Assembly (NCBI RefSeq): GCF_014218275.1
Contig: NZ_AP023213.1
Span: forward strand, 2,768,001 to 2,832,000
From: Citrifermentans bremense
GTDB taxonomy: Bacteria > Desulfobacterota > Desulfuromonadia > Geobacterales > Geobacteraceae
Length of the DNA stretch: 64,000 nucleotides
Reading direction: 5' to 3'
Shown here: positions 9,356-18,724 of the stretch, piece after piece
Position numbering within the stretch: position 1 is the first letter of the stretch
How the letters are laid out: every line of letters starts with the position of its first letter
Made by a program: the position numbers and the translations under genes
Notes under the pieces: model-generated
The model's database searches: none
What the model was told of the DNA's origin: nothing
The model's input: only the letters and a program-made list of their open reading frames with translations

Positions 9356-10470
9356 TTGCTTCCATTCGCCGCGCTGGAACCGAAGAGCCTGCGCACGAAG
9401 CCTCCCTCTACGTTAACCTCCTGAACCGCCTGTTCCCGTATCTGCTCGAGTGCTGCGCCAAGCCCCGCCACGGAGCGCCCCAACTGCGCCACCTCGGTGT
9501 CAACCTTCGCCACGTGGCTGTTGAAATCCTCGCGCAACAAGGCGAGGGTAGCACAGACCTCGGAGAGGGCAGCCGAGAGCCGCTCGCTATCCGCCCCGCC
9601 CGCCATCCGCACCGCGTCCTCGGTGGCAGGCCTCGTGCCGGTCTTGCCGTCCCCCCAGAAATGCTGCTCGAACTCCAGGTCCCCCAGGACGTCGCGCGCC
9701 ATCTCGACCGAGGCTACGTTGCTCTCCTCCGCGAAGGCGGAGAGCATCAGGAAGTCGCAGATGATGTTGACCAGGCGGGGGATCCCCCTGCTGAACTGGT
9801 AGACGAGGTCGAGTGTTCCCGGCGGGAAGGTGAGCGCCTCCTTGTTTCCCGCCACCGTCATCCGGTGCTCTATGTACTCCGACATCTCGTCCAGGGAGAG
9901 CGCTTTCAAGTGGCAGTTGATGCTGATCCGCTGCCTGAGCTGCAAAAGCTCGGGCCTGGCCAGCGTTTCGCGCAGCTCCGGCTGCCCCACCAGCACTATC
10001 TGCAAGAGCTTTCCGTGGGCGCTCTCCAGGTTGGAGAGCATCCTGATCTCCTCCAGGAGATCCGCCTCCAGGTTCTGCGCCTCGTCGATGATCAGCATGG
10101 GGTGGTTCCCCAGGGCGTACTGCTCCAGGAGGAAATCGTTGAGCTCCCTGAGCAGGGAGACCTTGTCCTTGCCGGCGACCGGAAGCCCGAAGTCGTCGTT
10201 GATCATGGCCAGCAACTGCTCCGAATTGACCCGGGTGTTGAAGATCTTGGCGAGGACCACCCGCTCGTAGCGCTTGTTCAGGAGGTCCCTGATGATGGTG
10301 GTCTTGCCGGATCCCACCTCCCCGGTCAAAAGGATGAACCCCACCCGTTCCCTGATGCCGTAGTCGAGGTAGGTAAGGGCCTTTTTGTGCGAGCGGCTCA
10401 GGTAGATGAATTCGGGGTCCGGGATCAGCTCGAACGGCTTTTTTTGCAGTCGGAAAAACGCTTCGTACAT
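9352..10470 (-). CDS. ExeA-like AAA ATPase of exopolysaccharide secretion
   Basis: 372 residues from ATG 10470 (MYEAFFRLQKKPFELIPDP), chosen for the GGGAGT upstream; a longer reading adds 14 residues. It shows the ExeA/GspA start, Walker A GEVGSGKTT, Walker B MLIIDEAQN and a sensor region QRISINCHLKALS. The C-terminus beyond about residue 265 is not ATPase and contains heptad-like helices. Family members in PEP-CTERM loci are called putative secretion ATPases; they probably couple ATP hydrolysis to envelope assembly or export. The stop overlaps the start of the outer-membrane barrel gene. Confidence 0.85.
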   Translation of the reverse strand: MYEAFFRLQKKPFELIPDPEFIYLSRSHKKALTYLDYGIRERVGFILLTGEVGSGKTTIIRDLLNKRYERVVLAKIFNTRVNSEQLLAMINDDFGLPVAGKDKVSLLRELNDFLLEQYALGNHPMLIIDEAQNLEADLLEEIRMLSNLESAHGKLLQIVLVGQPELRETLARPELLQLRQRISINCHLKALSLDEMSEYIEHRMTVAGNKEALTFPPGTLDLVYQFSRGIPRLVNIICDFLMLSAFAEESNVASVEMARDVLGDLEFEQHFWGDGKTGTRPATEDAVRMAGGADSERLSAALSEVCATLALLREDFNSHVAKVDTEVAQLGRSVAGLGAALEQIREQAVQEVNVEGGFVRRLFGSSAANGSK

Positions 10471-10534
10471 GTTCACTCCCGGGTATTGCGGAGGCCGGAG
10501 CTTCTCGGCCACGGGCGCCTGGTGCGCCGGTAAG

Positions 10535-11380
10535 CTACTGGTTTTCGGCGGAGCGATAATAGGAGTAGCGCCCGTCGTTGTGGTCCACCGTAGCCGCGTT
10601 GTACACCATCCCGAGAATCGGGCACGCCTTGAGCGATTCCAGCGCGTCTTTGAGGTTCTCCTGAGAGACGAGCCGCTCCATGACCACGAAGAGCACCCCG
10701 TCCACCAGGTGCGCCAGGGAGCGCGCCTCGGCGAAGGGAAGCACCGGCGGGGTGTCCAGGATGATGTAGCGGTCGGGGTAACGGAGCTTCAACTCTGTTA
10801 AAAGCGCCTTGCCGCGCTGGGAGGTGAAAAGCTCCGCGGGGTTTTCGATGGCGCGCCCGGCCCTGATTATGGAGAGCTTGCCGATGCCGGTGGGGATTAT
10901 GGTTTCGCCCACTTGGGCCTCGCCGGTGAGAAGCTCGGACAGCCCCACCCCCTGCTCCACGTTTAGATAGCGGTGCACCGACGGGCGGCGCAGGTCGGCG
11001 TCGACCAGGAGCACCGTGTGGTCCAGCTCCTGTGCGAGGCTCAAGGCCAGGTTCAGCGCGGTCAGGCTCTTCCCCTCGCTGGGAATCGAGCTGGTGACCA
11101 TGAGGCAGTTGCGAAACACTTCGCCGGTGGTCATCTTCACCAGCGCCGACTTGAGCTTTCTGTACTCCTCGGCCGCAGCGGAGTGCGGGTCGTGCAGGTT
11201 GACCAGAAAGGGGTTCTGCGGCTCAAGCCTGCCGTACTGCGGGGAGATCGCCGGCACCCTCGGCGGGAGGGGGGGGAGCGCCGGGCTTTCCATTGGCTGC
11301 CGCGCGCTTGCAGGCGGCGACTGGTCCATCCCCTGCCGCATGCGCGCAGCCTTTTCCATCGCTTCCTCTATTCTGCTCAT
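10535..11380 (-). CDS. XrtA-associated bacterial tyrosine autokinase (BY-kinase)
   Basis: 281 residues. An N-terminal proline-rich stretch precedes the P-loop ATPase domain: Walker A SSIPSEGKSLTALNLAL, Walker A' LLVDADLRRPSVH and Walker B ILDTPPVLP. The C-terminus carries a short tyrosine cluster (RYSYYRS) that would be autophosphorylated. BY-kinases pair with Wzz-like membrane adaptors to control chain length and export of polysaccharide. Here the adaptor is the gene immediately upstream, split from the kinase as in Gram-positive and PEP-CTERM systems rather than fused as in Wzc. It is cytoplasmic and recruited to the membrane by that partner. Confidence 0.9.
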   Translation of the reverse strand: MSRIEEAMEKAARMRQGMDQSPPASARQPMESPALPPLPPRVPAISPQYGRLEPQNPFLVNLHDPHSAAAEEYRKLKSALVKMTTGEVFRNCLMVTSSIPSEGKSLTALNLALSLAQELDHTVLLVDADLRRPSVHRYLNVEQGVGLSELLTGEAQVGETIIPTGIGKLSIIRAGRAIENPAELFTSQRGKALLTELKLRYPDRYIILDTPPVLPFAEARSLAHLVDGVLFVVMERLVSQENLKDALESLKACPILGMVYNAATVDHNDGRYSYYRSAENQ

Positions 11381-11402
11381 ATCAACCTCGTTTCTGCGCC
11401 GG

Positions 11403-12902
11403 TCACTGCAAAAGCCCCTTGAGCTGCAACCGGGTTTCGGGCCCGGAGAGCATGTCCAGCACCTTGTCCATGTAGGGAAGCCCCAAAAGCTCCATCCCCG
11501 GGAATACCATCAGCACCAGGAAGTAGAACAGCGCGCACCCTAAGATCAGCCGCGAGCGCTTGCGTCGCTTCGCCTCGACCGCCGGGTCGTGCAGCCTCGG
11601 AACGACGGCCAGAACCGGCACCCCCAGCCCTTTTACGAACTCCACCTCTTTCACCGTGCTGTTCAGGTGGTCGAGGAGGAAAATGAGGGCAAGGCTTCCG
11701 GCCACTCCCCCTACAATGCCCAACAGCATCAGCTTGAGCCGGTCTGGACTGGAGGGTTTCACCGGGAGCAGGGCCGGATCGACGATGCGGAAGGTGGTGG
11801 ACTTGTCCTGCACCTCCATCTGCTTTGAGACCTCGGACTGCCCGTGACGGGCAAAGAGTTGGTCGTAGATGTTCTTCTGGTTTTTCTTCTCCAGTTCCAG
11901 CTTCTCAAGCCCCGCCTTCGCCGAAGGGATGGTCTGCAAGAGGGAACGGTTGGTTTCTATGTAACGCCTGAGGCCGCTCTCCGTGATCTTGATGGCGGCG
12001 ATTTCGGACTCGATCTTGGCCAGTTCCCCCGGGTCCAACGGCTGGGACTGTTGCCCCCGGCGCTCCGACAGTTGCGCCTTGACCGTCTCGATGTCACCCT
12101 TGATCTTCAACACCTCGGGGAAGCTTTCGGTGTACTCCACCAGCAGTTCGTCCAGCCTTTTCTGCAGCGCGGCCAGCCTGCTCTGCAGGGGATCCCCTGT
12201 TCTCTTCGTGATCTGGCGCATCCCTTCCAACTGGCGGCGCCTGAGTTCGAGGTCGTAGAGCTTCTGCTGGGCCGTATTGATCTCCTCGAAGAGCCTCCCC
12301 TCGTCGATGGCGATGATCCCCCCCTTGTCGCGCTTGTAGGCGTTCACCTCGCTCTCGGCTTTCTGCAGTTTGGTGTTGAAGGTGTCGATCTGCTCGGAGA
12401 GGAATTTTGTGGCGTCATAGGACTCGCCGCGCTTGGAAGAGATGTTCCCCTCTATGTACAGGCGCACCAGTGTGTTCACGTAGTCCCTGGCGACGCGGGG
12501 GTTGGTGTGGGTGAAGGAGATGGTGAAAAGGTTCTTGTCCTTCACCTTCACCTTGGTGCTAAGCTGCAGCTGTTTGATCAGTTCCTCGGTCTCGCTGTCG
12601 CTCTTCCCCAAGTTCAAATCTAGGCTGTCGACGACCTTGGTGAGGAGGGTGCGGCTGGTGATCTCGTAGGTGAGGACATTTATGGTTTGTTCCATGGAGG
12701 GGGTCACCGTAATCCCCTTGACCAGCTCGCTGATCACATTCTTCTCGATGAAGACGGTGCTTGTGGCCTCATACTTGCGCGGAAGTACAAAACTCACGAC
12801 GAACACCAAGGTCATAAGCAGCAGGGCGATGACGACGAAACGCTCCTTGTTGCTGATCAACAGTTGCAGGTATTTCTTGTAATCCGTCTCTGGCGACTGC
12901 AT
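11403..12902 (-). CDS. Polysaccharide chain-length determinant, Wzz/GumC-like
   Basis: 499 residues. A membrane helix near residues 20-40 (FVVIALLLMTLVFVVSFVL), a large periplasmic domain rich in coiled coil (about 150-350), and a proline-containing second helix region (SSPDRLKLMLLGIVGG) define the Wzz fold; a further hydrophobic pair lies near the C-terminus (LILGCALFYFLVLMVFPGM). It lacks a fused kinase domain, matching the separate kinase gene 22 bases downstream. Role: sets polymer length and bridges polymerase, kinase and outer-membrane export channel. Confidence 0.9.
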   Translation of the reverse strand: MQSPETDYKKYLQLLISNKERFVVIALLLMTLVFVVSFVLPRKYEATSTVFIEKNVISELVKGITVTPSMEQTINVLTYEITSRTLLTKVVDSLDLNLGKSDSETEELIKQLQLSTKVKVKDKNLFTISFTHTNPRVARDYVNTLVRLYIEGNISSKRGESYDATKFLSEQIDTFNTKLQKAESEVNAYKRDKGGIIAIDEGRLFEEINTAQQKLYDLELRRRQLEGMRQITKRTGDPLQSRLAALQKRLDELLVEYTESFPEVLKIKGDIETVKAQLSERRGQQSQPLDPGELAKIESEIAAIKITESGLRRYIETNRSLLQTIPSAKAGLEKLELEKKNQKNIYDQLFARHGQSEVSKQMEVQDKSTTFRIVDPALLPVKPSSPDRLKLMLLGIVGGVAGSLALIFLLDHLNSTVKEVEFVKGLGVPVLAVVPRLHDPAVEAKRRKRSRLILGCALFYFLVLMVFPGMELLGLPYMDKVLDMLSGPETRLQLKGLLQ

Positions 12903-12968
12903 AAAGCTCCTGTCCTTAAATGTTGCTGCTCAGGCTTCGGGGCGCTGCTTCGGGAAGTTTTCCAGCGT

Positions 12969-13775
12969 CTAGAAGAAACTCTCTTTCACGAGCACGTAAT
13001 CGCCCGGCTTAAGCTCGATGTTCTGGCTCAGGTCACCGTCTTTGAAAAGCTTCTTCGCCTTAACCTCCAGCGACTGCTCCTGGGCGCCGTTTTTCCTGCG
13101 CACCAGCACCTCGTTCTGGTTGGCGAACTTGTTGAACCCCCCGGACTCCAGGATCGCCTCCATCACCTTCATCCCCTCCCGGTACTCGATCGCCTTCGGG
13201 GTGTTGACCGCGCCCAGGACGTAGACGCTGCGGTCGGTCAGAAGCGGGATGAAGAGGGAGTCGTTGGATTCGAGGAGCAGGTCCTGACCGATGTCACCCA
13301 GGGTGAAGAGCCGGTACAGGTCCGTTTTCACCTTTTGCCCTCCCCTCAGCAGATAGGCGTTGCGGAGATCGGCGGTCTTCACGTCCGGCAGGGTGCAAAG
13401 AAGCTGCAACAGCGTGGTGCGGCGCGAAAGGTCGTATACGGCAGCCTTGACGCCGGAGCCGAAGATGTAGACCTTGGAGTTGGTGATCTCGCGCACGGTT
13501 ACCGTGACGATGGGGTTTTTCACCAGTTCCTTGAGCCTAGACGCGAGATGCGCCTGCAGAGCGCTCGGGGCCATGCCGCTCGCAACCACCTCGCCAAGCC
13601 CCGGGACGGTGATCTTTCCGTCAGGGCGCACCTTTACCGGGAAATTCAGCTCCTTCACCCCCCACACGGCGATATCCAGGCTGTCCCCCTCGCCGATCTG
13701 GTAGTCGGCCGAAAGCGCAAATAGGGGGAAGCACATGATCAGCACGACGGAGAAAAGCAGGACTTTCAGCTTCAT
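12969..13775 (-). CDS. Polysaccharide export protein with SLBB domains, Wza-like
   Basis: 268 residues. The signal peptide is VLLFSVVLIMCFPLFALSA, with no clear lipobox cysteine at the cleavage site. Next comes the Poly_export motif YQIGEGDSLDIAVWG and VRPDGKITVPGLGEV, then two SLBB regions (VYIFGSGVKAAVYDL and VYVLGAVNTPKAIEY). Proteins of this type line the periplasmic and outer-membrane export channel. It is shorter than Wza and lacks an obvious C-terminal amphipathic barrel helix, so the adjacent beta-barrel protein may supply the outer-membrane pore; that is inference. It lies between the sugar transferase and the chain-length gene. Confidence 0.9.
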   Translation of the reverse strand: MKLKVLLFSVVLIMCFPLFALSADYQIGEGDSLDIAVWGVKELNFPVKVRPDGKITVPGLGEVVASGMAPSALQAHLASRLKELVKNPIVTVTVREITNSKVYIFGSGVKAAVYDLSRRTTLLQLLCTLPDVKTADLRNAYLLRGGQKVKTDLYRLFTLGDIGQDLLLESNDSLFIPLLTDRSVYVLGAVNTPKAIEYREGMKVMEAILESGGFNKFANQNEVLVRRKNGAQEQSLEVKAKKLFKDGDLSQNIELKPGDYVLVKESFF

Positions 13776-13793
13776 CTGGGCACCTCCTGCCCT

Positions 13794-15170
13794 CTACCGC
13801 CCCCTGCCAAACAGCACCACCTTCACAGTCTCGAAGATGATCTGTGTGTCAAGGAGAAAGGAGAGGTTCTTGATGTAGTAGAGATCGTAGCGGAGCTTTT
13901 CCTTGGCATCTTCCACCGTGGCGCCGTAGGGGTAACGGACCTGGGCCCATCCGGTGAGCCCTGGCTTGATGGTGTGCCGTTTGGAGTAGTAGTAAATATC
14001 CTTTTTCAAGTTTTCCACGAACTCCGGGCGCTCGGGTCTGGGACCGATGAAGCTCATCTCCCCTTTGAGCACGTTATAGAGCTGGGGTATTTCATCGATA
14101 CGGGAGTTGCGCAGGAACTTCCCCACCCGGGTGATTCGGGCGTCATTTTTCGCGGCCCACACGGCGCCGTTTCGCTCTGCGTTCTGGCACATGGAGCGGA
14201 ACTTGTACAAAAGAAACGGCTTTTCCCCGCTGCCGACGCGCACCTGTTTGAAGAAGAGCGGCCCCGGGGAGTCCAGCTTGATGGCCAGGGCGATCAAGGG
14301 GAAGAAGGGGGCGGCCCAAAAGAGCCCGAAGACGGAAAGTAGGATGTCGACGCAACGCTTGTAGACGTTGATGAGAGCGTTCCTGCGAAATCCCGAGGAA
14401 AAGATGATCCAGCTCGGAGTCATCTCTTCAAGCATGAGCTTTCCCTGCACGATCTCGTAGAAGGTTGGGGCGTCGACGATCTCTATCCCGTTTAGCTTGC
14501 AGCGCATCATGTCCTGCAGCGGCAGGACTCCCCTCCTCTCGGTGAGCGCGACCACTATGATGGAGACCCTGTGGGTGCGCGCGATCTGCAGCAGATCCCC
14601 CTCATGAGGTATCATTTGCGACTTCAGGCGTTCGCAATGGGGCACCGTTGCCCCAACCGCATCGCCGCACTCCAGGTAGCCGGCCAGGGTGAAGGAACCG
14701 CTTTGCGACCCGATCATCTCCCCCAACTGCCAGGCAAGGTCGCCGGTGCCAAGGATCAGGACGCGTTGGGCGAAGGGAACGGCGCGGGCTCCCATCCCCG
14801 AAATCGCGTACCAGGAGAACTGGAAGATGATGAAGAAGCCGAGGGCGAAGAACAGGACGCCGCGCCCGAGCATGAGGCTCGGGTTCAGGTAGTAAAGCAC
14901 GGAAAGCAGGAAGAAGGCCGCGCAGCCTGACTGCAGACAGGCCGTGAAGATCTCGCGCTTGCGGCTCTCTTTGGGTAGGGCATGGACCTCCATCAGGTAG
15001 GAGGAAAAAAGGTTTACTCCGACGAAGATGATGCCGGCGGTAATTCCCCGCTCCGCCTGCCAGTCATCGGGCAGGTCGAAGCCGCCAAAACGGACCCCGG
15101 CCGCAAAGATCAGTGCGGCCACGGCCATGAGGGCGTCGGTGAAAAGATTGAGGGCTACGCGCAGGTTCAT
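13794..15170 (-). CDS. Initiating sugar transferase (polyprenyl glycosylphosphotransferase), PEP-CTERM type
   Basis: 458 residues. Four to five membrane helices in the first ~130 residues are followed by a nucleotide-binding-like domain (VLILGTGDLAWQLGEMIG) and the C-terminal transferase domain: FPLIALAIKLDSPGPLFFKQVRVG, YKFRSMC, RNSRIDEIPQLYNVLKGEMSFIGPRPERPEF. This is the catalytic signature of WbaP/EpsB-like enzymes, which load the first sugar-1-phosphate onto undecaprenyl phosphate. It is followed directly by the export, chain-length and kinase genes, as expected for the start of an assembly pathway. Confidence 0.92.
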   Translation of the reverse strand: MNLRVALNLFTDALMAVAALIFAAGVRFGGFDLPDDWQAERGITAGIIFVGVNLFSSYLMEVHALPKESRKREIFTACLQSGCAAFFLLSVLYYLNPSLMLGRGVLFFALGFFIIFQFSWYAISGMGARAVPFAQRVLILGTGDLAWQLGEMIGSQSGSFTLAGYLECGDAVGATVPHCERLKSQMIPHEGDLLQIARTHRVSIIVVALTERRGVLPLQDMMRCKLNGIEIVDAPTFYEIVQGKLMLEEMTPSWIIFSSGFRRNALINVYKRCVDILLSVFGLFWAAPFFPLIALAIKLDSPGPLFFKQVRVGSGEKPFLLYKFRSMCQNAERNGAVWAAKNDARITRVGKFLRNSRIDEIPQLYNVLKGEMSFIGPRPERPEFVENLKKDIYYYSKRHTIKPGLTGWAQVRYPYGATVEDAKEKLRYDLYYIKNLSFLLDTQIIFETVKVVLFGRGR

Positions 15171-15291
15171 AAAATATCGTTCCCGGTCTGCTGGTTATAG
15201 GGGCCTTCTGCAATAACAGGAAACCGTCGAAACACGCGGCCTGCCGTCCCCTGGTCACAGGAAACCCTTTCGGCGCCGATGCAGCGAGAGT

Positions 15292-17940
15292 CTATCTCTT
15301 CAACTGGGAAAGGAGCGTCTGTGCTGCCTTGGCGTCTGGCGACTGCCCAAGGGAGAGCGATTTCTGCAGCGCCTGTTCGCTCTTGGCCTTGTCCCCGGCA
15401 AGATAATAGGCGAGCCCCAGGTGGTAGCGTACCGTAGGGTCGTTAGGAAGCAGCGCTGCGGCGCGCTCCATAACCTTCACGGCATCTGCGCTGCGGCCGT
15501 TCTTGGCGAGAGCGTAGCCGACTGTGTCCATGACGCCTGGGTTACCCGGCTGCAACTTGAAAGCGTTGATGGCAAGTCGCAGGGCTTCCTCCTTGCTGCC
15601 GTAGCCGTCGGCACACAGGTAGGCGAGATTGTTTAGAGCAGGCACGTAACTGTCGTTTTTTTGCAGCACGGCGCGGTAATTTCCCACCGCCTGCTTCTTA
15701 TTACCTGTTACGTCGTAAAAGGCTGCGATGGCGAACTGGGCCGCTACGGAATCAGGATTTAGCCTCTGCGCATACTGGTAGGAAGCAAGCGCCTTGTCGT
15801 ATTCCTTGGTCGCCTGGTACAGGTTTCCGAGGGCGACCCGAGCCTCCACGCTCTTTGCATCGGCGCGGATCGCCTTATTGACCTCGTTGATAGCGGCTGG
15901 AATGTTCTTCAGGCTTTGGTGCACCGTGGCCAGGAGCAGGTAACCCTGGCTGGAGCCGGGGCGCTTGGCGATGAGACGCCCTGCCTGCTCGATGGCCTTG
16001 GAGGAGTCGTTCATCGCGACGTATGCGCCGATCTTCAGGGCGACGCCACGCTCCTCATTCAGGGCCTCGACCTGGTCGAATACCTTGAGGGCCTTCTGGT
16101 ATTCCTTCTGGGACGCCAGGATGCGTCCTTTTGCTTCGAGAGCTGAAATGGCGCGAGGATCAAGTTTTATCTCCTCGTCCAAAACGGCGATAGCCTTCGC
16201 GGTATTGCCTTTTTTCTGATGGTAGCCGGCCAGGGCCAGGAACGCTTCCGGTGCCTTGGTCTGGGTTGCCTTCTGGTAATAGGCGACTGCGTCCGCCTCT
16301 TTGCCACTGATGTCGCTCAACGCTGCCAATCCTAGCAGGGCGCGCAGGTTCCCGGGATTGCGGGCCAGCAACTGGTTTAGCTCTGCCATGGCGCGGGGAT
16401 AGTCGCCGGTTGCGGCATAAACGCCGGCCAGGTTCTGGTAGGTTGCGGCAAACGCTGGATCAACCTGTTTGGCCTGCTCCAGAGTCTTGATCCCCTCCGC
16501 TTTCTTCCCTGCGGAAAGCTGCAGTGATGCGATGGCATTATAAAGCGGGGCATCCGTCTTGCCACCTTTCAGGCCGGACTGCAAAGTGGAAAGCGCCTTG
16601 GCAGTTTTTTTCTGACTCTGGTAATAGGAGGCAAGGAGAAGCCGGTTGTTTTGCGCGTCGGGAGCGGCTTGAACGGCGGTGGCAAGCTCGGTTTCCCCTT
16701 CGGCATACCTTCCCTTGCTGAAGTAAAAAGCACCCTTCTTGAGGTGGGCATTTACCATCTTTGGATCGAGTTTCGTCGCGAGGTTCAGCTCTCGCATCCC
16801 ATCCTCGAAGAGCCCCTGTGACATGTAGGCCCCTCCCAGAAGGTTGTGAGCCAAAGCGTCTTTGTCGTCGGAAGCCAAAACTTTCTTGATCTCGGTTATG
16901 CCGTCCTCAGTACGTTTTTGCGCCAGCAGGGTCTGTGCGGTCATCAGCCTCGACTTGCGCGCTTCAGGCACCCGGTCCAGGACTACGCGGAACTGGCTCA
17001 GGGCATTCTCCAACTCGCCCTTGCTGTAGTAGCTAAGCCCCAAGAAGTGATACGCCTCAAGGGTCGGAGAGAGCTTCACAGACTGCTGCAGCGAGGTGAT
17101 AGCCTCGTCGAACTTCTTGCGATAGAACGCGGCCAATCCTTTCAAGCGATATCCATCCCCCTTACTGGGGAAAGTCTTGATCATCTGATCGGCACTTTGG
17201 TCCGCCTTGTCCACCTCTCCCTTCTCCAATAGCAACAGCCCCAGCTTGTATTGGGCGTTGATCTGGTTCTGATCCAGTTGCAAAATTCTCTGGTACAGGG
17301 TGGCTGCCCTCTCGCCATGGCCCGAGCTGTTCTCTATCGCTGCCAGCATGTAGAGCGCCTTGAAATTTTTCTGGTCGGCCTGAGCTACCTCGTTCAGGAG
17401 CGCCTTGGCCTTTTCAATGTCTCCCGTGGCCATATCAACGGAGGCTAACTTAAGTTTAGTCGTACTCCGGGAAGGATCGACGTTGAGTGCCTGGATCAGG
17501 TACTGGCGCGCGTCCTGATACTTTTTCTGAACTAGACAGGAAATTCCAGCTGCCTCAAGCCCCTCGACCGTTCCTGGATGTCTTGAGAGGTATTGGGTTG
17601 CATATCCGAAACTCAGGTCACCTTTTCCTGCCGCGTTGTTCAGCCTAGCCAGTTCCAGCAGCACCTCGTCACGGGACGGATTCTGTGTAAGGACTTTGGT
17701 GAACTCCTTTTCAGCCTGTTCATACTTTCCAAGAGCGGCGTATGCCTTGGCCAGTTGGAAACGTGCGTCTAAGTAGTTTCCGTCTTTTTCCAGCGCGTTC
17801 TTGAAAAAGACAATTGCTGCACCGGGATTTGAAACCTCTAATTGTTGCACCCCCTCGTTGTAAAGGGACTCTTTCGTCTTGCTGTCGCATCCAATGCAGG
17901 TAAGCAGTATGACCAACACGAGAGAAAACTTCTTCAGCAT
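15292..17940 (-). CDS. prsT: PEP-CTERM system TPR lipoprotein PrsT
   Basis: 882 residues. The N-terminus MLKKFSLVLVILLTCIGC ends in a lipobox with Cys18, so it is a lipoprotein. The rest is a long array of tetratricopeptide repeats (recurring patterns such as NAIVFFKNALEKDGNYLDA, ALGKYEQAEKEF, NPGVMDTVGYALAKNGRSADA). The length fits the PrsT family found with exosortase A loci, thought to scaffold polymer assembly or surface-protein sorting. It is the first gene of the minus-strand locus. Upstream there is a possible sigma-70 site (TTGATA, 17 bases, TAAGAA), weakly supported. Confidence 0.9.
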   Translation of the reverse strand: MLKKFSLVLVILLTCIGCDSKTKESLYNEGVQQLEVSNPGAAIVFFKNALEKDGNYLDARFQLAKAYAALGKYEQAEKEFTKVLTQNPSRDEVLLELARLNNAAGKGDLSFGYATQYLSRHPGTVEGLEAAGISCLVQKKYQDARQYLIQALNVDPSRSTTKLKLASVDMATGDIEKAKALLNEVAQADQKNFKALYMLAAIENSSGHGERAATLYQRILQLDQNQINAQYKLGLLLLEKGEVDKADQSADQMIKTFPSKGDGYRLKGLAAFYRKKFDEAITSLQQSVKLSPTLEAYHFLGLSYYSKGELENALSQFRVVLDRVPEARKSRLMTAQTLLAQKRTEDGITEIKKVLASDDKDALAHNLLGGAYMSQGLFEDGMRELNLATKLDPKMVNAHLKKGAFYFSKGRYAEGETELATAVQAAPDAQNNRLLLASYYQSQKKTAKALSTLQSGLKGGKTDAPLYNAIASLQLSAGKKAEGIKTLEQAKQVDPAFAATYQNLAGVYAATGDYPRAMAELNQLLARNPGNLRALLGLAALSDISGKEADAVAYYQKATQTKAPEAFLALAGYHQKKGNTAKAIAVLDEEIKLDPRAISALEAKGRILASQKEYQKALKVFDQVEALNEERGVALKIGAYVAMNDSSKAIEQAGRLIAKRPGSSQGYLLLATVHQSLKNIPAAINEVNKAIRADAKSVEARVALGNLYQATKEYDKALASYQYAQRLNPDSVAAQFAIAAFYDVTGNKKQAVGNYRAVLQKNDSYVPALNNLAYLCADGYGSKEEALRLAINAFKLQPGNPGVMDTVGYALAKNGRSADAVKVMERAAALLPNDPTVRYHLGLAYYLAGDKAKSEQALQKSLSLGQSPDAKAAQTLLSQLKR

Positions 17941-18610
17941 AATTACACCTCGGAGATAGCCGAAAGTTGAAAACTTCTGCTAGAGAAACAATATTAAAGG
18001 TTGCTGTCGGGTTTCTTAACAGAAGGGGCTCTAATTATCAAGTTAATTTTTTGATTCGACTAGGTGGAATTGCCCCACTTATACCCGGTAAAACAACGAG
18101 TTGCCATAAGCGGCCCCCAAGACATAGGATGTTGTTAGCATCGGGACATCGAGCGACTACAGTAGCTAAGTTGGCTGCACAATCGATAAAATCAAATCAT
18201 TGGCAAGTTCAAATTATCTATTTTCAACTTATGTTAAAGGTGACGTCAGCAGCAATCTCGGTCCTAGCCGAACCTCGTCTGGTAGCATCTCGCGTGCCAG
18301 CATAAGCCCGATGAGAGCTGAAACGCGTTGTGCGCCAAGTTTGGGAATTTTGCAAGTGGCATGTGTCCGCAGTTTTTTGCAGGTACAGATGATGAAGAGT
18401 TTTGATTAACTCTCTGAATTTTAGCCAGAAATACCGAGGTAGTTGCTCGCGTGGGGCATATTACTCCCTCATATGTATTTTCCACAATTCCTCCAAAGAG
18501 GTGCACCCCCCTTAGTTAAAAGAGCCTGCAGATTGATATAGCTTTGCCTTCGCTCCCAGCCCGACACTGTCGGTTTTTTTTACACACAACTCCTCTTCCA
18601 GACCACCTTT
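17941..18610. other. AT-rich intergenic region between prsT and the PEP-CTERM gene
   Basis: About 670 bases without a convincing gene; the few short open frames lack good ribosome sites and recognisable products. Base composition is visibly more AT-rich than the flanking locus. It would hold the divergent control regions for prsT (minus) and the surface protein (plus). I looked for a GEMM c-di-GMP riboswitch, common in Geobacter, and did not find its conserved core. Confidence 0.6.
18561..18581 (+). terminator. Terminator-like hairpin in the PEP-CTERM gene upstream region
   Basis: Stem CCGAC / GTCGG with loop ACT followed by eight T. It lies about 145 bases before the PEP-CTERM start codon and upstream of the sigma-54 site. 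It may end a short untranslated transcript from the AT-rich region; no such transcript is proven. Confidence 0.5.
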
Positions 18611-18646
18611 GTGCATAAACATCGGCATTCTGGCACGTTGACGAGG

Positions 18647-18663
18647 TTGGTACCCCTATTGCA
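18647..18663 (+). promoter_or_regulatory. Sigma-54 (RpoN) promoter, -24/-12
   Basis: TTGGTACCCCTATTGCA matches the RpoN consensus: GG at 18649-18650, ten bases, then GC at 18661-18662, with TTG at -12. It is placed about 62 bases before the PEP-CTERM ATG. PEP-CTERM loci often use the PrsK/PrsR two-component system, whose regulator is a sigma-54 activator; those genes are not in this window. Confidence 0.7.
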
Positions 18664-18724
18664 GAAACACCGCATCCACGTCTTAGCGAATTCGATAGCG
18701 AGTGTCAATAAAGGAGAAATTACT

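Noticed and set aside
17941-18610. GEMM (c-di-GMP) riboswitch ahead of the PEP-CTERM gene
   Set aside because: No sequence matching the conserved two-helix core was found; GCTTTGCC near 18541 is a chance resemblance.
18631-18647. TGGCACGTTGACGAGG as the sigma-54 promoter of the PEP-CTERM gene
   Set aside because: It has a good -24 half but no GC at the -12 spacing; the site at 18647-18663 fits fully.
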